From NCBI RefSeq assembly GCF_000213805.1, contig NC_015556.1:4727001-4791000 (forward strand): DNA of 64,000 nt, in the 5' to 3' direction. This document shows positions 11,037 through 20,325 of this stretch, in pieces. The first letter of the stretch is position 1. Each line of letters starts with the position of its first letter. The notes beneath the pieces are model-generated. The model saw nothing but the letters and a program-made list of their open reading frames with translations, was not told the origin of the DNA and made no database searches. The translations under genes and the position numbers were made by a program. The DNA is from Pseudomonas fulva 12-X (GTDB taxonomy: Bacteria; Pseudomonadota; Gammaproteobacteria; Pseudomonadales; Pseudomonadaceae).

Positions 11037-11543
11037 ATGAACCTTTCGCGTCGCCAATTGCTGGGTACGCTGCTGGTCTCGGGCGGTTGTGCGGCGTTCG
11101 CCGGCTTGCCCGCCTGGGCCCTGTCGGCCGAAAGCCCCGCGCCCTACACGCGCTTCATGCGCCTCTCCACGCTGCTGATCAACCACCAGCTCAGCGCCGC
11201 GGTCGGCATGCGCATCGCCGACGCCGCGCTGCAAAAGTACCCGCAGCTGACCGACATGATGAACCGCATCATCGCCATCGCTGAGCAGCGCCAGGCCAAC
11301 ATGGTGGAAGATTTCTTCGCCGACATTCCCGAAGGCGAACTGCGCGAGCTGGCCTACTGGGTGATCTTCGCCTGGTACAGCGGCGTGTCCTCGCCGGCGG
11401 CAGACGCCCAGCTGTTCACCTACGAAGAAGCGCTGACCTTCAAGACCACCGCCGATGTGGTTGCCATCCCGTCCTACGGGCTGAGCGCGCCCAACGGCTG
11501 GAGCCAGGTCACCGTCGCCCTGAGCCCGCTGCCCCGTTTCTGA
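11037..11543 (+). CDS. Small Tat-targeted subunit of a membrane FAD dehydrogenase
   Basis: 168-residue partner of the following GMC flavoprotein, like the small subunits of sorbitol, gluconate-2 or FAD-glucose dehydrogenases. The N-terminus has a twin-arginine signal, SRRQLLG at 4-10, then a hydrophobic stretch ending near AWA. These subunits are needed to export the folded flavoprotein through Tat. It starts a tight three-gene operon (23 bases to the next gene). The oxidised substrate cannot be read from the sequence. Confidence 0.85.
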   Translation: MNLSRRQLLGTLLVSGGCAAFAGLPAWALSAESPAPYTRFMRLSTLLINHQLSAAVGMRIADAALQKYPQLTDMMNRIIAIAEQRQANMVEDFFADIPEGELRELAYWVIFAWYSGVSSPAADAQLFTYEEALTFKTTADVVAIPSYGLSAPNGWSQVTVALSPLPRF

Positions 11544-11566
11544 TCCCCTCGAAGAATTCCAGAAAA

Positions 11567-13201
11567 ATGAAAAGCCTGAACAGCGCCGACGTCGTGATCG
11601 TCGGCACCGGTGTGGTCGGTGTGACCATCGCCGAACACCTGCTCGACGCCGGCCTTAGCGTGCTGCTGCTCGAAGCCGGCCCGCGGGTCACCCGCGCCGA
11701 GATCGTCGAGAACTTCCGCAACCTGCCCCTGGGCCTCAAGGGCGACTCCACCGCCTGCTACCCGCCGCGCCCCTGGGCGCCGCACCCGATGCCCTCGTTC
11801 GAGAAGCCGGATGACGCCTACCTGCAGCTCAGCGGCCCCGACGCCTACGCGCAGACCTTCATCCGCTACGCCGGCGGCTCGACCTGGCACTGGGCCGGCA
11901 CCAGCTGGCGCCTGACCCCCGAGGACATGCGCCTGCGCACCCTGTACGGCGTGGGCCGCGACTGGGCCTTCGACTATCAGGAGCTGGAGCCGTACTACAC
12001 GCGCACCGAATACAAGCTGGGCATCTGCGGCCCCTCCAACCCCGAGGATCAGTGGCCGCCGCTGCCGCGCTCCAAGCCGTACCCGATGCCGCCGCTGCCG
12101 TTCAGCCCTGGCGAGCAGCGCTTCACCGAGGTGGTACAGAAGCTGGGCTACCGCAACCTGCCCGTGGCCCAGGCGCGCAACAGCGGCATGCCCTACGACG
12201 ACCGCCCGGCCTGCTGCGCCAACAACAACTGCGTACCGGTGTGCCCGGTGGGCGCCAAATACGACGCCGCCACGGCCCTTGGTCGCCTGGAAGCCAAGGG
12301 CGCGGTGATCACCACCGATGCGGTGGTCTATCAGGTCGAGACCGGCGAAGGTAACCGCATCCAGGCCGTGCATTACCTTGACCAGGAAAAGCAGCGCCAC
12401 CGCATTGGCGGCAAGCTGTTCGTGCTGGCCTGCAACGGCCTGGAAACCGCCAAGCTGCTGCTGATGTCGGCCGATGAGCGCAACCCCAACGGCGTGGCCA
12501 ACAGCTCCGACCAGGTGGGCCGCAACATGATGGACCACCCGCAGATCAGCCTGAACCTGACCCTGGCCGAACCCTACTGGTCCGGCGTCGGCCCGGTGGT
12601 CAACAGCGGCATCATGCAAACCTCCCAGGGCGATTTCCGCAGCGAGCACGCCGGTGCCTACTTCCGCTTCAACAACTTCGCGCGCAATCGCTTCGTCACC
12701 TTCGAAGCCCTCGGCAAGGGCCTGGTCGGCAAGGCGCTGGATGAAGAAATCCGCCGCCTGACCGCCTGCACCGCCAACGTGGTGATCGCCCACGAGATGC
12801 TGCCGGACGCCAACAACCGCCTGACCCTGTCGGACAAGAAAGACTGGCTGGGCCTGCCCAAGCCAGCGATCCACTACGACGTCGGCGACTACGTACGCAA
12901 ATCCTTCGAGCGCTACTCGCGGCCCATCGCCCTGCGCATCGCCGAGGCCATGGGCGCCACCGACGTGAAGGTCGCGCCCAAGTTCGCCCAGAGCAAGCAC
13001 ATCATGGGCGGCACCATCATGGGCCTGGACCCGCGCGACTCGGTGGTCGATTCCCACTGCCGCGCCCACGACCACGACAACCTGTTCCTGCCCGGCGGCG
13101 GCGCCATGCCGAGTACCGCCTGCGGCAACAGCACCATCACCATGGTGGCGCTGGGCCTGCGTGCCGCTGACGCCATCGTCAGCCAGCTGAAGGGGGCCTG
13201 A
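11567..13201 (+). CDS. GMC-family FAD dehydrogenase, large catalytic subunit
   Basis: 544-residue flavoprotein that oxidises a sugar, polyol or alcohol in the periplasm. The FAD-binding GTGVVG motif is near residues 13-18. The C-terminal GMC signature GGTIMG..D with the active-site segment MPSTACGNSTITMVALG is present. Cys216, Cys217, Cys222 and Cys226 (CCANNNCVPVC) match the Cys cluster that holds a [3Fe-4S] centre in FAD-glucose dehydrogenase. It has no own signal peptide, so it is presumably carried out with the Tat small subunit. It is followed after 1 base by the cytochrome gene. The substrate is unknown. Confidence 0.88.
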   Translation: MKSLNSADVVIVGTGVVGVTIAEHLLDAGLSVLLLEAGPRVTRAEIVENFRNLPLGLKGDSTACYPPRPWAPHPMPSFEKPDDAYLQLSGPDAYAQTFIRYAGGSTWHWAGTSWRLTPEDMRLRTLYGVGRDWAFDYQELEPYYTRTEYKLGICGPSNPEDQWPPLPRSKPYPMPPLPFSPGEQRFTEVVQKLGYRNLPVAQARNSGMPYDDRPACCANNNCVPVCPVGAKYDAATALGRLEAKGAVITTDAVVYQVETGEGNRIQAVHYLDQEKQRHRIGGKLFVLACNGLETAKLLLMSADERNPNGVANSSDQVGRNMMDHPQISLNLTLAEPYWSGVGPVVNSGIMQTSQGDFRSEHAGAYFRFNNFARNRFVTFEALGKGLVGKALDEEIRRLTACTANVVIAHEMLPDANNRLTLSDKKDWLGLPKPAIHYDVGDYVRKSFERYSRPIALRIAEAMGATDVKVAPKFAQSKHIMGGTIMGLDPRDSVVDSHCRAHDHDNLFLPGGGAMPSTACGNSTITMVALGLRAADAIVSQLKGA

Positions 13202-13202
13202 C

Positions 13203-14612
13203 ATGAACCGCATCAAGACCCTGCTCGCCGCCAGCGCCCTTGTCGCGCTGCCGGGCCTGGCCGCCGCGCAGAACTTCCCCGAGGAGCTGATCAAGCGTGG
13301 CGAGTACACCGCCACCGCGTCGGACTGCGTGGCCTGCCACACCGCCCACGGCGGCAAGCCGATGGCCGGTGGGCTGGTGATGGCCTCGCCGGTCGGTGAC
13401 ATCGTCGCCACCAACATCACCCCGTCCAAACAGTTCGGCATCGGCCACTACACCGAACAGCAGTTCGCCGACGCCCTGCGCAAGGGCGTGCGCGCAGACG
13501 GTGCCAACCTCTACCCCGCGATGCCCTACACCGCCTACGCCAAGCTCAGCGATGACGACGTGCACGCCCTGTACGCGTACTTCATGCAGGGTGTGGCGCC
13601 GGTGGACGAGCCGGTGGCCGAAACCAGCCTGCCGTTCCCGATGAACATCCGCCTGTCGATGAAGGCCTGGAACCTGCTGTTTCACGACGACCAGCCGCTG
13701 GCAGACGACGCCGAACACTCGGCCGCCTGGAACCGCGGCCGCTACCTGGTCGAAGGCCCGGCGCACTGCGGCACCTGCCACACGCCGCGCGGCCTGCTGA
13801 TGCAGGAGCAGAACGACAGGTTCCTCGCCGGCGCCCAGGTCGGCCCCTGGTACGCGCCGAACATCACGCCGCACCGCAACAGCGGCATCGGCAGCTGGAC
13901 GGCCGACGGGCTGGTGCAGTACCTGAAGACCGGCCACCTGGAAGGCAAGGCGCAGGCCGCCGGCAGCATGGCCGAGGCGATCAGCCACAGCTTCCAGCAC
14001 CTGCGTGACGACGACCTGCAGGCCATCGCCGAGTACTTGATGAGCGTGCCGGCCGTGGCCAGTGCCGACGGTTTCAGCGGCGAGCAGTCGCGCTTCAACC
14101 AGGGCCAGGCCGGTAACCAGTTGAGTGACTTGCGCGGTATCGAGGCAGCCGAGGACGCCAAGGGCGCGCGCATCTACTCCGGCAGCTGCGCTTCCTGCCA
14201 CGGCTACAACGGCCAGGGCACCACGGACGCCTACTACCCGAGCCTGTTCAGCAACTCGGCGCTGACCGGCGTGAACACCAGCAACCTGCTGGCGACCATC
14301 CTCTACGGGGTGGACCGCAAGACCGCCCAGGGCCACGTGTTCATGCCGCCGTTCGGCGACCAGCCCAACGCACTCGACCGCCTGAGCAACGACGAGATCG
14401 CCGCGCTGGCCAACTACCTGGTGCGCCAGTACGGCGACGGCAAGCAGACGGTCAGCGCCGACGACGTGCAGACCATCCGCCAGGGTGGCCCGGCCTCCAA
14501 CCTTCTGCTGCTGGCCCGCCTCGGCATGCTGGCCGGCGCGCTGGTCGCCCTCGGGCTGACCATCTGGCTGCTGGCGCGCAAGCGTCGTGCAGCCCGGCAG
14601 CGCACCGCCTGA
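13203..14612 (+). CDS. Triheme cytochrome c subunit of the FAD dehydrogenase
   Basis: Membrane cytochrome c of 469 residues that passes electrons from the flavoprotein to ubiquinone or the respiratory chain. It has a signal peptide, residues 1-21 (cut near LAAAQ). Three heme sites CxxCH are at Cys42, Cys189 and Cys329. A C-terminal membrane anchor at about 434-456 is followed by basic RKRRAARQ. The organisation matches the cytochrome subunit of alcohol, gluconate-2 and sorbitol dehydrogenase complexes. It ends the operon. Confidence 0.9.
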   Translation: MNRIKTLLAASALVALPGLAAAQNFPEELIKRGEYTATASDCVACHTAHGGKPMAGGLVMASPVGDIVATNITPSKQFGIGHYTEQQFADALRKGVRADGANLYPAMPYTAYAKLSDDDVHALYAYFMQGVAPVDEPVAETSLPFPMNIRLSMKAWNLLFHDDQPLADDAEHSAAWNRGRYLVEGPAHCGTCHTPRGLLMQEQNDRFLAGAQVGPWYAPNITPHRNSGIGSWTADGLVQYLKTGHLEGKAQAAGSMAEAISHSFQHLRDDDLQAIAEYLMSVPAVASADGFSGEQSRFNQGQAGNQLSDLRGIEAAEDAKGARIYSGSCASCHGYNGQGTTDAYYPSLFSNSALTGVNTSNLLATILYGVDRKTAQGHVFMPPFGDQPNALDRLSNDEIAALANYLVRQYGDGKQTVSADDVQTIRQGGPASNLLLLARLGMLAGALVALGLTIWLLARKRRAARQRTA

Positions 14613-14650
14613 CCGACGCAGCGGGCCAACCCCTGGCCCGCTGCGGCCTG

Positions 14651-14677
14651 AGCCCGGGTAGCGCAACGTTGCCCGGC
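14651..14677. repeat. Short GC palindrome after the cytochrome gene
   Basis: CCGGG (14654-14658) pairs with CCCGG (14672-14676) around the palindrome GCAACGTTGC. It is a possible weak terminator or a fragment of a REP element; no T-run follows. Confidence 0.4.
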
Positions 14678-14691
14678 GCAGATCGCCCTTA

Positions 14692-14833
14692 AAGCCTGTT
14701 CAAAGGCTCGCGAGCTAGAGCAATGCAAGGCTAAACAGGCGAGGACGCGGAGTTTACGAGCTGTAAATGAGCAGTCCGAGCCTGTTTTCAACGCCGCAGT
14801 GCCGACGCGCAGCAGACTTTGAACAGGTTCTTA
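14692..14833. repeat. MITE-like element with terminal inverted repeats
   Basis: An element of about 140 bp bounded by CCTGTTCAAAG (14695-14705) and its exact inverse CTTTGAACAGG (14817-14827). It carries internal CTCGCGAGCTAGAGC and CCTGTTTTCAACG. It has no coding capacity. It occupies most of the 300-base space before the efflux operon. I recall closely similar elements in other Pseudomonas intergenic regions, so it is probably a non-autonomous mobile repeat. Confidence 0.65.
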
Positions 14834-14912
14834 AAACGGTTGTATGAACCGTTCGTCGCTTGCCACGGTCGCATCTGCACACACCTTCGCGTCCTGCTGT
14901 GCCGGAGCCTCC

Positions 14913-16028
14913 ATGCCGCCCGTACCGACCTCTGCGTTGCCTCGCCTTGCCGTGGCCCTGCTGGCTTTCGCGCTGCTGGCCGGCTGCGGTGACGAGCCGT
15001 CGCCCGCGCCGAAGAACCCGCGGGTCAAGGTGGCGACCGTCAGCCAGATGGACTATGCGGCGGATGCCACCATCACCGGCGACGTGCAGGCACGGGTGCA
15101 GACCGACCTGTCGTTTCGCGTCGGCGGCAAGATCACCGAGCGCCTGGTGGATGTGGGCGACACGGTGAAGGCCGACCAGGTGCTGGCGCGCCTCGACCCG
15201 CAGGACCAGCGCAACGCCGTGCGCTCCGCCGAAGCGGCCGCCGAAGCCGCCCGCGCCCAGGTCAAGCTGAGCGCCGCCAACCTCTGGCGCCAGCAGCAAC
15301 TGCTGCCCAAGGGCTATACCAGCCGCAGTGAATACGACAGCGCCGTGGCCAGCGACCGCAGCGCGCGCAACAGCCTGGCCGCCGCCGAAGCTCAGCTGGC
15401 CGACGCCCGCGAGCAGGCCGGCTACACCGAGCTGCGCGCCGAGAGTGACGGGGTGATCACCGCCCGCCAGGCCGAGGTCGGCCAGGTGGTCCAGGCGGCC
15501 ACGCCGATCTTCGGCCTGGCCCGCGAAGGCGCTCGCGATGCGGTGTTCAACGTTTTCGAAGCGCTGCTGGTCGAGCCCGGCCAGGCGGTGCAGGTCAGCC
15601 TGCTCGACAATCCCAAGGTGACTGCCCGCGGCGTGGTGCGTGAGGTCAACCCGCAGGTGTCGGCGCAGAGCGGCACGGTGCAGGTCAAGGTCGGCCTCGA
15701 AGAAGTGCCGGCGGCGATGACCCTGGGCTCGGCGGTCAGCGCCCATGTCAGCAACCCGGTGGTGCGCAGCGTCGAACTGCCCTGGTCGGCGTTGACCAAG
15801 GCGGAGAGCGAGCCGGCGGTGTGGCGCCTCGGTGAGGACGACATCGTGCAGCTGCACCCGGTGCAGGTCGGCCGCTACCTGACCGACAAGGTGATCATCC
15901 GCGCCGGCCTGAACGACGGCGACCGCGTGGTGGTGGCCGGTGGGCAACTGCTGCATCCGGGCCAGAAAGTGGAAATCGCCGAGGCCCGTGAACAGAACCA
16001 GCAGCAACAGCAGGAGCAGCAGCCATGA
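14913..16028 (+). CDS. First periplasmic adaptor lipoprotein of a TriABC-like RND pump
   Basis: Membrane fusion protein (HlyD/AcrA family), 371 residues from the ATG at 14913. That start was chosen because CCGGAG lies 5 bases upstream and the N-terminus then forms a clean lipoprotein signal ending LLAGC. An upstream in-frame ATG at 14844 has no ribosome-binding site. The lipoyl half-motifs (FRVGGKITERLVDVGDTVKADQ), a coiled-coil hairpin at about 85-140 and the beta-barrel segment are visible. It overlaps the next adaptor gene by 4 bases. Two adaptors plus one pump is the arrangement of P. aeruginosa TriABC, which needs a separately encoded outer-membrane channel. Confidence 0.85.
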   Translation: MPPVPTSALPRLAVALLAFALLAGCGDEPSPAPKNPRVKVATVSQMDYAADATITGDVQARVQTDLSFRVGGKITERLVDVGDTVKADQVLARLDPQDQRNAVRSAEAAAEAARAQVKLSAANLWRQQQLLPKGYTSRSEYDSAVASDRSARNSLAAAEAQLADAREQAGYTELRAESDGVITARQAEVGQVVQAATPIFGLAREGARDAVFNVFEALLVEPGQAVQVSLLDNPKVTARGVVREVNPQVSAQSGTVQVKVGLEEVPAAMTLGSAVSAHVSNPVVRSVELPWSALTKAESEPAVWRLGEDDIVQLHPVQVGRYLTDKVIIRAGLNDGDRVVVAGGQLLHPGQKVEIAEAREQNQQQQQEQQP

Positions 16029-17089
16029 AGCGCGCCATCCCTTTCGCGCTGCTCGCCGCCCTGCTCGCCGGCTGCGCGGAAGAAGAAAAACCCGCACCTA
16101 TCCGTCCGGTGCTTTACACCGAGGTGCAGCAGCAGGATCAGCAGGTGCTGGGCCGCTTCGCCGGCACCATCGAGGCGCGGGTGCAGAGCACCCTGGGCTT
16201 TCGCGTCGGCGGCCGGGTGTCCCATCGCCTGGTGGACGCCGGCGCCGAAGTGACGGCCGGCACGCCGCTGGCCACCCTCGACCCCACCGACCAGCAGAAC
16301 GCCCTGCGCGCCAGCGAAGGCGACCAGGCGCGCGCCGAAGCGCAGTGGATCAACGCCCAGGCCAATGCGCGCCGCCAGCAGGAACTGTTCGACCGCGGCG
16401 TTGGCGCCAAGGCCAACCTGGAGCAAGCGCAGACCGAGCTGAGCAACGCCCGCAGCAACCGTGATCAGGCCGAGGCCGCCACCCGCCAGGCCCGCGACCG
16501 TCTGAACTACGGCACACTGAAAAGCGACTTCGATGCGGTGGTCACCGCCTGGCACGTGGAGGCCGGCCAGGTGGTCGGCGCCGGCCAGGAAGTGGTCACC
16601 CTGGCCCGCCCGGACGTGCGCGAAGCGGTCTTCGATCTGCCCGTGGAGCTGGCCGACGGCCTGGACGATCAGGTGCAGTTCAACGTCGCCTCCCAGCTCG
16701 ACCCGACCATCGCCACCCGCGGCAGGCTGCGCGAACTGGAGCCGCGCGCCGATGCCGCCACCCGCACCCGCCGCGCTCGCCTGACCCTGGAAGAAACCCC
16801 GCCCGGCCTGCGCCTGGGCACCGCCGTGGCCATCAGCCTGACCCGCGCCCAGCAGCCGCGCAGCCTGTTGCCGGCCGCTGCCGTACAGGAAGTCGACGGC
16901 CAGAGCCGCGTGTGGCTGATCGATACCCAGGCCAAGACCGTGCACCCGCGCAGCGTGAAGGTGGTCGGCCGCGAAGGCGAACAGATCAGCGTCGAAGGCC
17001 TTGCGGCCGGCGACAAGGTAGTCAGCGCCGGCCTGAGCGAACTCATGGACGGCCAGCAGATCCGCATCGATGAGGGCGTCGCACCATGA
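16025..17089 (+). CDS. Second periplasmic adaptor lipoprotein of the RND pump
   Basis: Membrane fusion protein of 354 residues with the lipobox LLAGC at residues 13-17. It is paralogous to the preceding gene product: FRVGGRVSHRLVDAGAEVTAG aligns with the corresponding lipoyl segment. It overlaps its neighbours by 4 bases on both sides (ATGA), so the three genes are translationally coupled. It is probably the TriB equivalent, forming a mixed adaptor ring with the upstream protein. Confidence 0.86.
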   Translation: MKRAIPFALLAALLAGCAEEEKPAPIRPVLYTEVQQQDQQVLGRFAGTIEARVQSTLGFRVGGRVSHRLVDAGAEVTAGTPLATLDPTDQQNALRASEGDQARAEAQWINAQANARRQQELFDRGVGAKANLEQAQTELSNARSNRDQAEAATRQARDRLNYGTLKSDFDAVVTAWHVEAGQVVGAGQEVVTLARPDVREAVFDLPVELADGLDDQVQFNVASQLDPTIATRGRLRELEPRADAATRTRRARLTLEETPPGLRLGTAVAISLTRAQQPRSLLPAAAVQEVDGQSRVWLIDTQAKTVHPRSVKVVGREGEQISVEGLAAGDKVVSAGLSELMDGQQIRIDEGVAP

Positions 17090-20000
17090 CCCAGCAGGCG
17101 CCGCGCAAGGACGGCTTCAACCTCTCGGACTGGGCGCTGCGCCACCAGTCGTTCGTCTGGTACCTGATGTTCGTGTCGCTGCTGATGGGCGTGATTTCCT
17201 ACATGAACCTGGGCCGTGAGGAAGACCCGGCGTTCACCATCAAGACCATGGTCATCCAGACCCGCTGGCCGGGCGCCACGGTCGACGAAACCCTCAACCA
17301 GGTCACCGACCGCATCGAGAAGAAGCTCGAGGAGCTGGATTCGCTCGACTACGTGAAGAGCTACACGCGGCCGGGCGAGTCGACCGTCATGGTGTTCCTG
17401 CGCGACACCACCAGCGCCGGCAACATCGATAACATCTGGTACCAAGTTCGCAAGAAGATCGACGACATTCGCGGCGAATTCCCCCAGGGCCTGCAGGGTC
17501 CGTCGTTCAACGACGAATTTGGCGACGTGTTCGGCTCCATCTACGCCTTCACCGGCGACGGCCTGAGCATGCGCCAGCTGCGCGATTACGTGGAGAAGGT
17601 GCGCGCCGAGATCCGCAGCGTGCCGGACCTGGGCAAGGTGCAGATGGTCGGCCAGCAGAACGAGGTGTTCTACCTCAACTTCTCGACCCGCAAGCTGGCC
17701 TCACTGGGCATCGACCAGCGCCAGGTGGTGCAGAGCCTGCAGGCGCAGAACGCGGTGACGCCCTCCGGGGTGATCGAATCCGGCCCGGAGCGGATTTCCG
17801 TGCGCACCAGCGGCCAGTTCGCCTCCGAAGCCGACCTGCGCAACGTCAACCTGCGCCTCAACGACCGTTTCTACCGGCTGACCGATATCGCCGAGATCAC
17901 CCGCGACTACGTCGACCCGCCCCAGGCGCTGTTCCGCTACAACGGCAAGCCGGCCATCGGCCTGGCCATCGCCATGCGCGACGGCGGCAATATCCAGACC
18001 TTCGGCGAAGCGTTGCACGGCCGAATGGACGAGCTGACCGCCGAGCTGCCGGTCGGCGTCGGCGTGCACGTGGTGTCCGACCAGGCCGAAGTGGTCAAGG
18101 ACGCGGTCAGCGGCTTCACCCGCGCGCTGTTCGAGGCGGTGCTGATCGTCATGCTGGTGAGCTTCGTCAGCCTCGGCATCCGCGCCGGTCTGGTGGTCGC
18201 CTGCTCGATTCCGCTGGTGCTGGCCATGGTGTTCATGTTCATGGAATACAGCGGCATCACCATGCAGCGTATTTCCCTGGGCGCGCTGATCATCGCCCTC
18301 GGGCTGATGGTCGACGACGCGATGATCACCGTCGAGGTGATGGTCACGCGCCTGGAAAAAGGCGACTCGCTGCACGACGCCGGCACCTTCGCCTATACCT
18401 CCACGGCCTTCCCGATGCTCACCGGCACCCTGGTCACGGTGGCCGGCTTCGTGCCCATCGGCCTCAACTCCAGCTCGGCGGGCGAGTACACCTTCACCCT
18501 GTTCGCGGTTATCGCCGTGGCGCTGCTGCTGTCCTGGCTGGTGGCCGTGGTGTTCGCTCCGGTGATTGCCGTGCACATCCTGCCCAAGCGCCTGCAGGCC
18601 AAGGAAAAAGGCCCGGGCCGCATCGCCCGCGCCTTCGATAGCGGCCTGCTGCTGGCCATGCGGCACCGCTGGTGGACCATCGGCCTGACCATCGCCCTGT
18701 TCGCCGCCTCCCTGGCCGGCATGACCATGGTGCAGAGCCAGTTCTTCCCGGCTTCGGATCGCCCGGAGCTGCTCGTCGACCTCAACCTGCCGCAAAACGC
18801 CTCGATCAACGAGACCCGCGCCCAGGTCGACCGCCTCGAAGCCACCCTGCAGGGCGACGAGGACATCGCCCGCTGGAGCACTTACATCGGCCAGGGCGCC
18901 CTGCGCTTCTACCTGCCGCTCGACCAGCAATTGCAGAACCCCTTCTATGCCCAGCTGGTGATCGTCGCCAAGGACATCGACGCCCGCGACCGCCTGGTGG
19001 CCAAGCTCAACAAGCGCCTGCGCGAGGACTTCGTCGGCATCGGCACCTTCGTGCAGCCCCTGGAAATGGGCCCGCCGGTGGGCCGGCCGATCCAGTACCG
19101 GATCAGCGGGCCGAACGTCGATCAGGTGCGCAAGCACGCCCTGGAACTGGCCACCCTGCTGGACAAGAACCCGGACATCGGCGAGATGGTTTACGACTGG
19201 AACGAGCCCGGCAAAGTGCTGCGCATCGACGTCGCCCAGGACAAGGCGCGGCAGTTCGGGCTGTCGTCCGAAGACGTCGCCAACCTGCTCAACAGCGTGG
19301 TCAGCGGCAATACGGTCACCCAGGTGAAGGACGACATCTACCTGATCGACGTGATCGGCCGCGCCGAAGACAGCGAACGCGGCTCGCCGCAAACCCTGGA
19401 GAACCTGCAGATCGTCAACCCGAACGGCGTGGCCATCCCGCTGCGCGCCTTCGCCACCGTCGGCTACGAGCTGGAGCAGCCGCTGGTCTGGCGCCGCGAC
19501 CGCAAGCCGACCATCACCCTCAAGGCTGCGGTGGTCAGCGATATCCAGCCAACGGATCTGGTCGCCGATCTGGCGCCGGACATCCAGAAATTCTCTGACG
19601 GGCTACCCAACGGCTACAGCGTCGCCACCGGCGGCACCGTGGAGGAAAGCGGCAAGGCCCAGGGCCCGATTGCCAGCGTGCTGCCATTGATGCTGTTCCT
19701 GATGGCCACCTTCCTGATGATCCAGCTTCACAGCGTGGCCAAGACCTTCCTGGTGTTCAGCGTGGCGCCGCTGGGCCTGATCGGTGTGGTACTGGCCCTG
19801 GTGCCGACCGGCACGCCCCTGGGCTTCGTGGCGATTCTCGGAGTGCTAGCGCTGATCGGCATCATCATCCGCAACTCGGTGATCCTGGTGACCCAGATCG
19901 ACGAATTCGAACGGGCCGGCGACTCACCCTGGCAAGCGGTGATCGATGCCACCCACCACCGCCGCCGCCCGATCCTGCTGACTGCCGCCGCCGCGAGCCT

Positions 20001-20172
20001 GGGCATGATCCCCATCGCCCGCGAAGTGTTCTGGGGGCCGATGGCCTACGCCATGATCGGCGGCATCTTCAGCGCCACCCTGCTGACCCTGCTGTTCCTG
20101 CCGGCGCTTTATGTGGCGTGGTATCGGATCGAGGAGCCTTCCGAAGAGAAGCGCGAGAAGACGCCGGCTTGA
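17086..20172 (+). CDS. RND efflux transporter (TriC-like)
   Basis: Inner-membrane proton-driven exporter of 1028 residues, the usual length for the family. The first membrane helix is near residues 21-41 and two large periplasmic loops follow. The proton-relay Asp pair in transmembrane segment 4 is intact (LGLMVDDAMITVEV), and a second helix cluster lies at 870-1010. The two-adaptor context points to the TriC/VexF-like branch rather than MexB. No outer-membrane factor gene follows, so TolC/OpmH encoded elsewhere would be needed. Substrates cannot be read from sequence. Confidence 0.88.
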   Translation: MTQQAPRKDGFNLSDWALRHQSFVWYLMFVSLLMGVISYMNLGREEDPAFTIKTMVIQTRWPGATVDETLNQVTDRIEKKLEELDSLDYVKSYTRPGESTVMVFLRDTTSAGNIDNIWYQVRKKIDDIRGEFPQGLQGPSFNDEFGDVFGSIYAFTGDGLSMRQLRDYVEKVRAEIRSVPDLGKVQMVGQQNEVFYLNFSTRKLASLGIDQRQVVQSLQAQNAVTPSGVIESGPERISVRTSGQFASEADLRNVNLRLNDRFYRLTDIAEITRDYVDPPQALFRYNGKPAIGLAIAMRDGGNIQTFGEALHGRMDELTAELPVGVGVHVVSDQAEVVKDAVSGFTRALFEAVLIVMLVSFVSLGIRAGLVVACSIPLVLAMVFMFMEYSGITMQRISLGALIIALGLMVDDAMITVEVMVTRLEKGDSLHDAGTFAYTSTAFPMLTGTLVTVAGFVPIGLNSSSAGEYTFTLFAVIAVALLLSWLVAVVFAPVIAVHILPKRLQAKEKGPGRIARAFDSGLLLAMRHRWWTIGLTIALFAASLAGMTMVQSQFFPASDRPELLVDLNLPQNASINETRAQVDRLEATLQGDEDIARWSTYIGQGALRFYLPLDQQLQNPFYAQLVIVAKDIDARDRLVAKLNKRLREDFVGIGTFVQPLEMGPPVGRPIQYRISGPNVDQVRKHALELATLLDKNPDIGEMVYDWNEPGKVLRIDVAQDKARQFGLSSEDVANLLNSVVSGNTVTQVKDDIYLIDVIGRAEDSERGSPQTLENLQIVNPNGVAIPLRAFATVGYELEQPLVWRRDRKPTITLKAAVVSDIQPTDLVADLAPDIQKFSDGLPNGYSVATGGTVEESGKAQGPIASVLPLMLFLMATFLMIQLHSVAKTFLVFSVAPLGLIGVVLALVPTGTPLGFVAILGVLALIGIIIRNSVILVTQIDEFERAGDSPWQAVIDATHHRRRPILLTAAAASLGMIPIAREVFWGPMAYAMIGGIFSATLLTLLFLPALYVAWYRIEEPSEEKREKTPA

Positions 20173-20225
20173 GGTGAATGACCTATCGCGTGCTGTCAGC
20201 AAGATCGGCGTCGCTCGATAGCCCC

Positions 20226-20320
20226 TTCGCGGGCATGGCCCGCTCCCACATCGGGATTTGTGGGCACCGACAAACTTGGTGCCGAGCACAGATCCTGTGG
20301 GAGCGGGCCATGCCCGCGAA
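20226..20320. repeat. REP pair, perfect 25-bp inverted repeat
   Basis: TTCGCGGGCATGGCCCGCTC plus CCACA at 20226-20250 is exactly inverted at 20296-20320 across a 45-base spacer. It lies between the convergent pump gene and the sigma-54 regulator, a typical place for a bidirectional REP that limits read-through. Confidence 0.8.
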
Positions 20321-20325
20321 CGCTT

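Noticed and set aside
11474..13441. 655-codon minus-strand frame across the GMC dehydrogenase gene
   Set aside because: High GC removes stop codons in the opposite frame. The plus-strand gene has all the family motifs.
14844..14912. Earlier ATG for the first RND adaptor
   Set aside because: It has no ribosome-binding site and would place 23 extra residues before the lipoprotein signal peptide.
17701..19392. 563-codon minus-strand frame inside the RND transporter gene
   Set aside because: Low-complexity Asp/His/Gln/Gly product with no known motif, fully inside a conserved gene.
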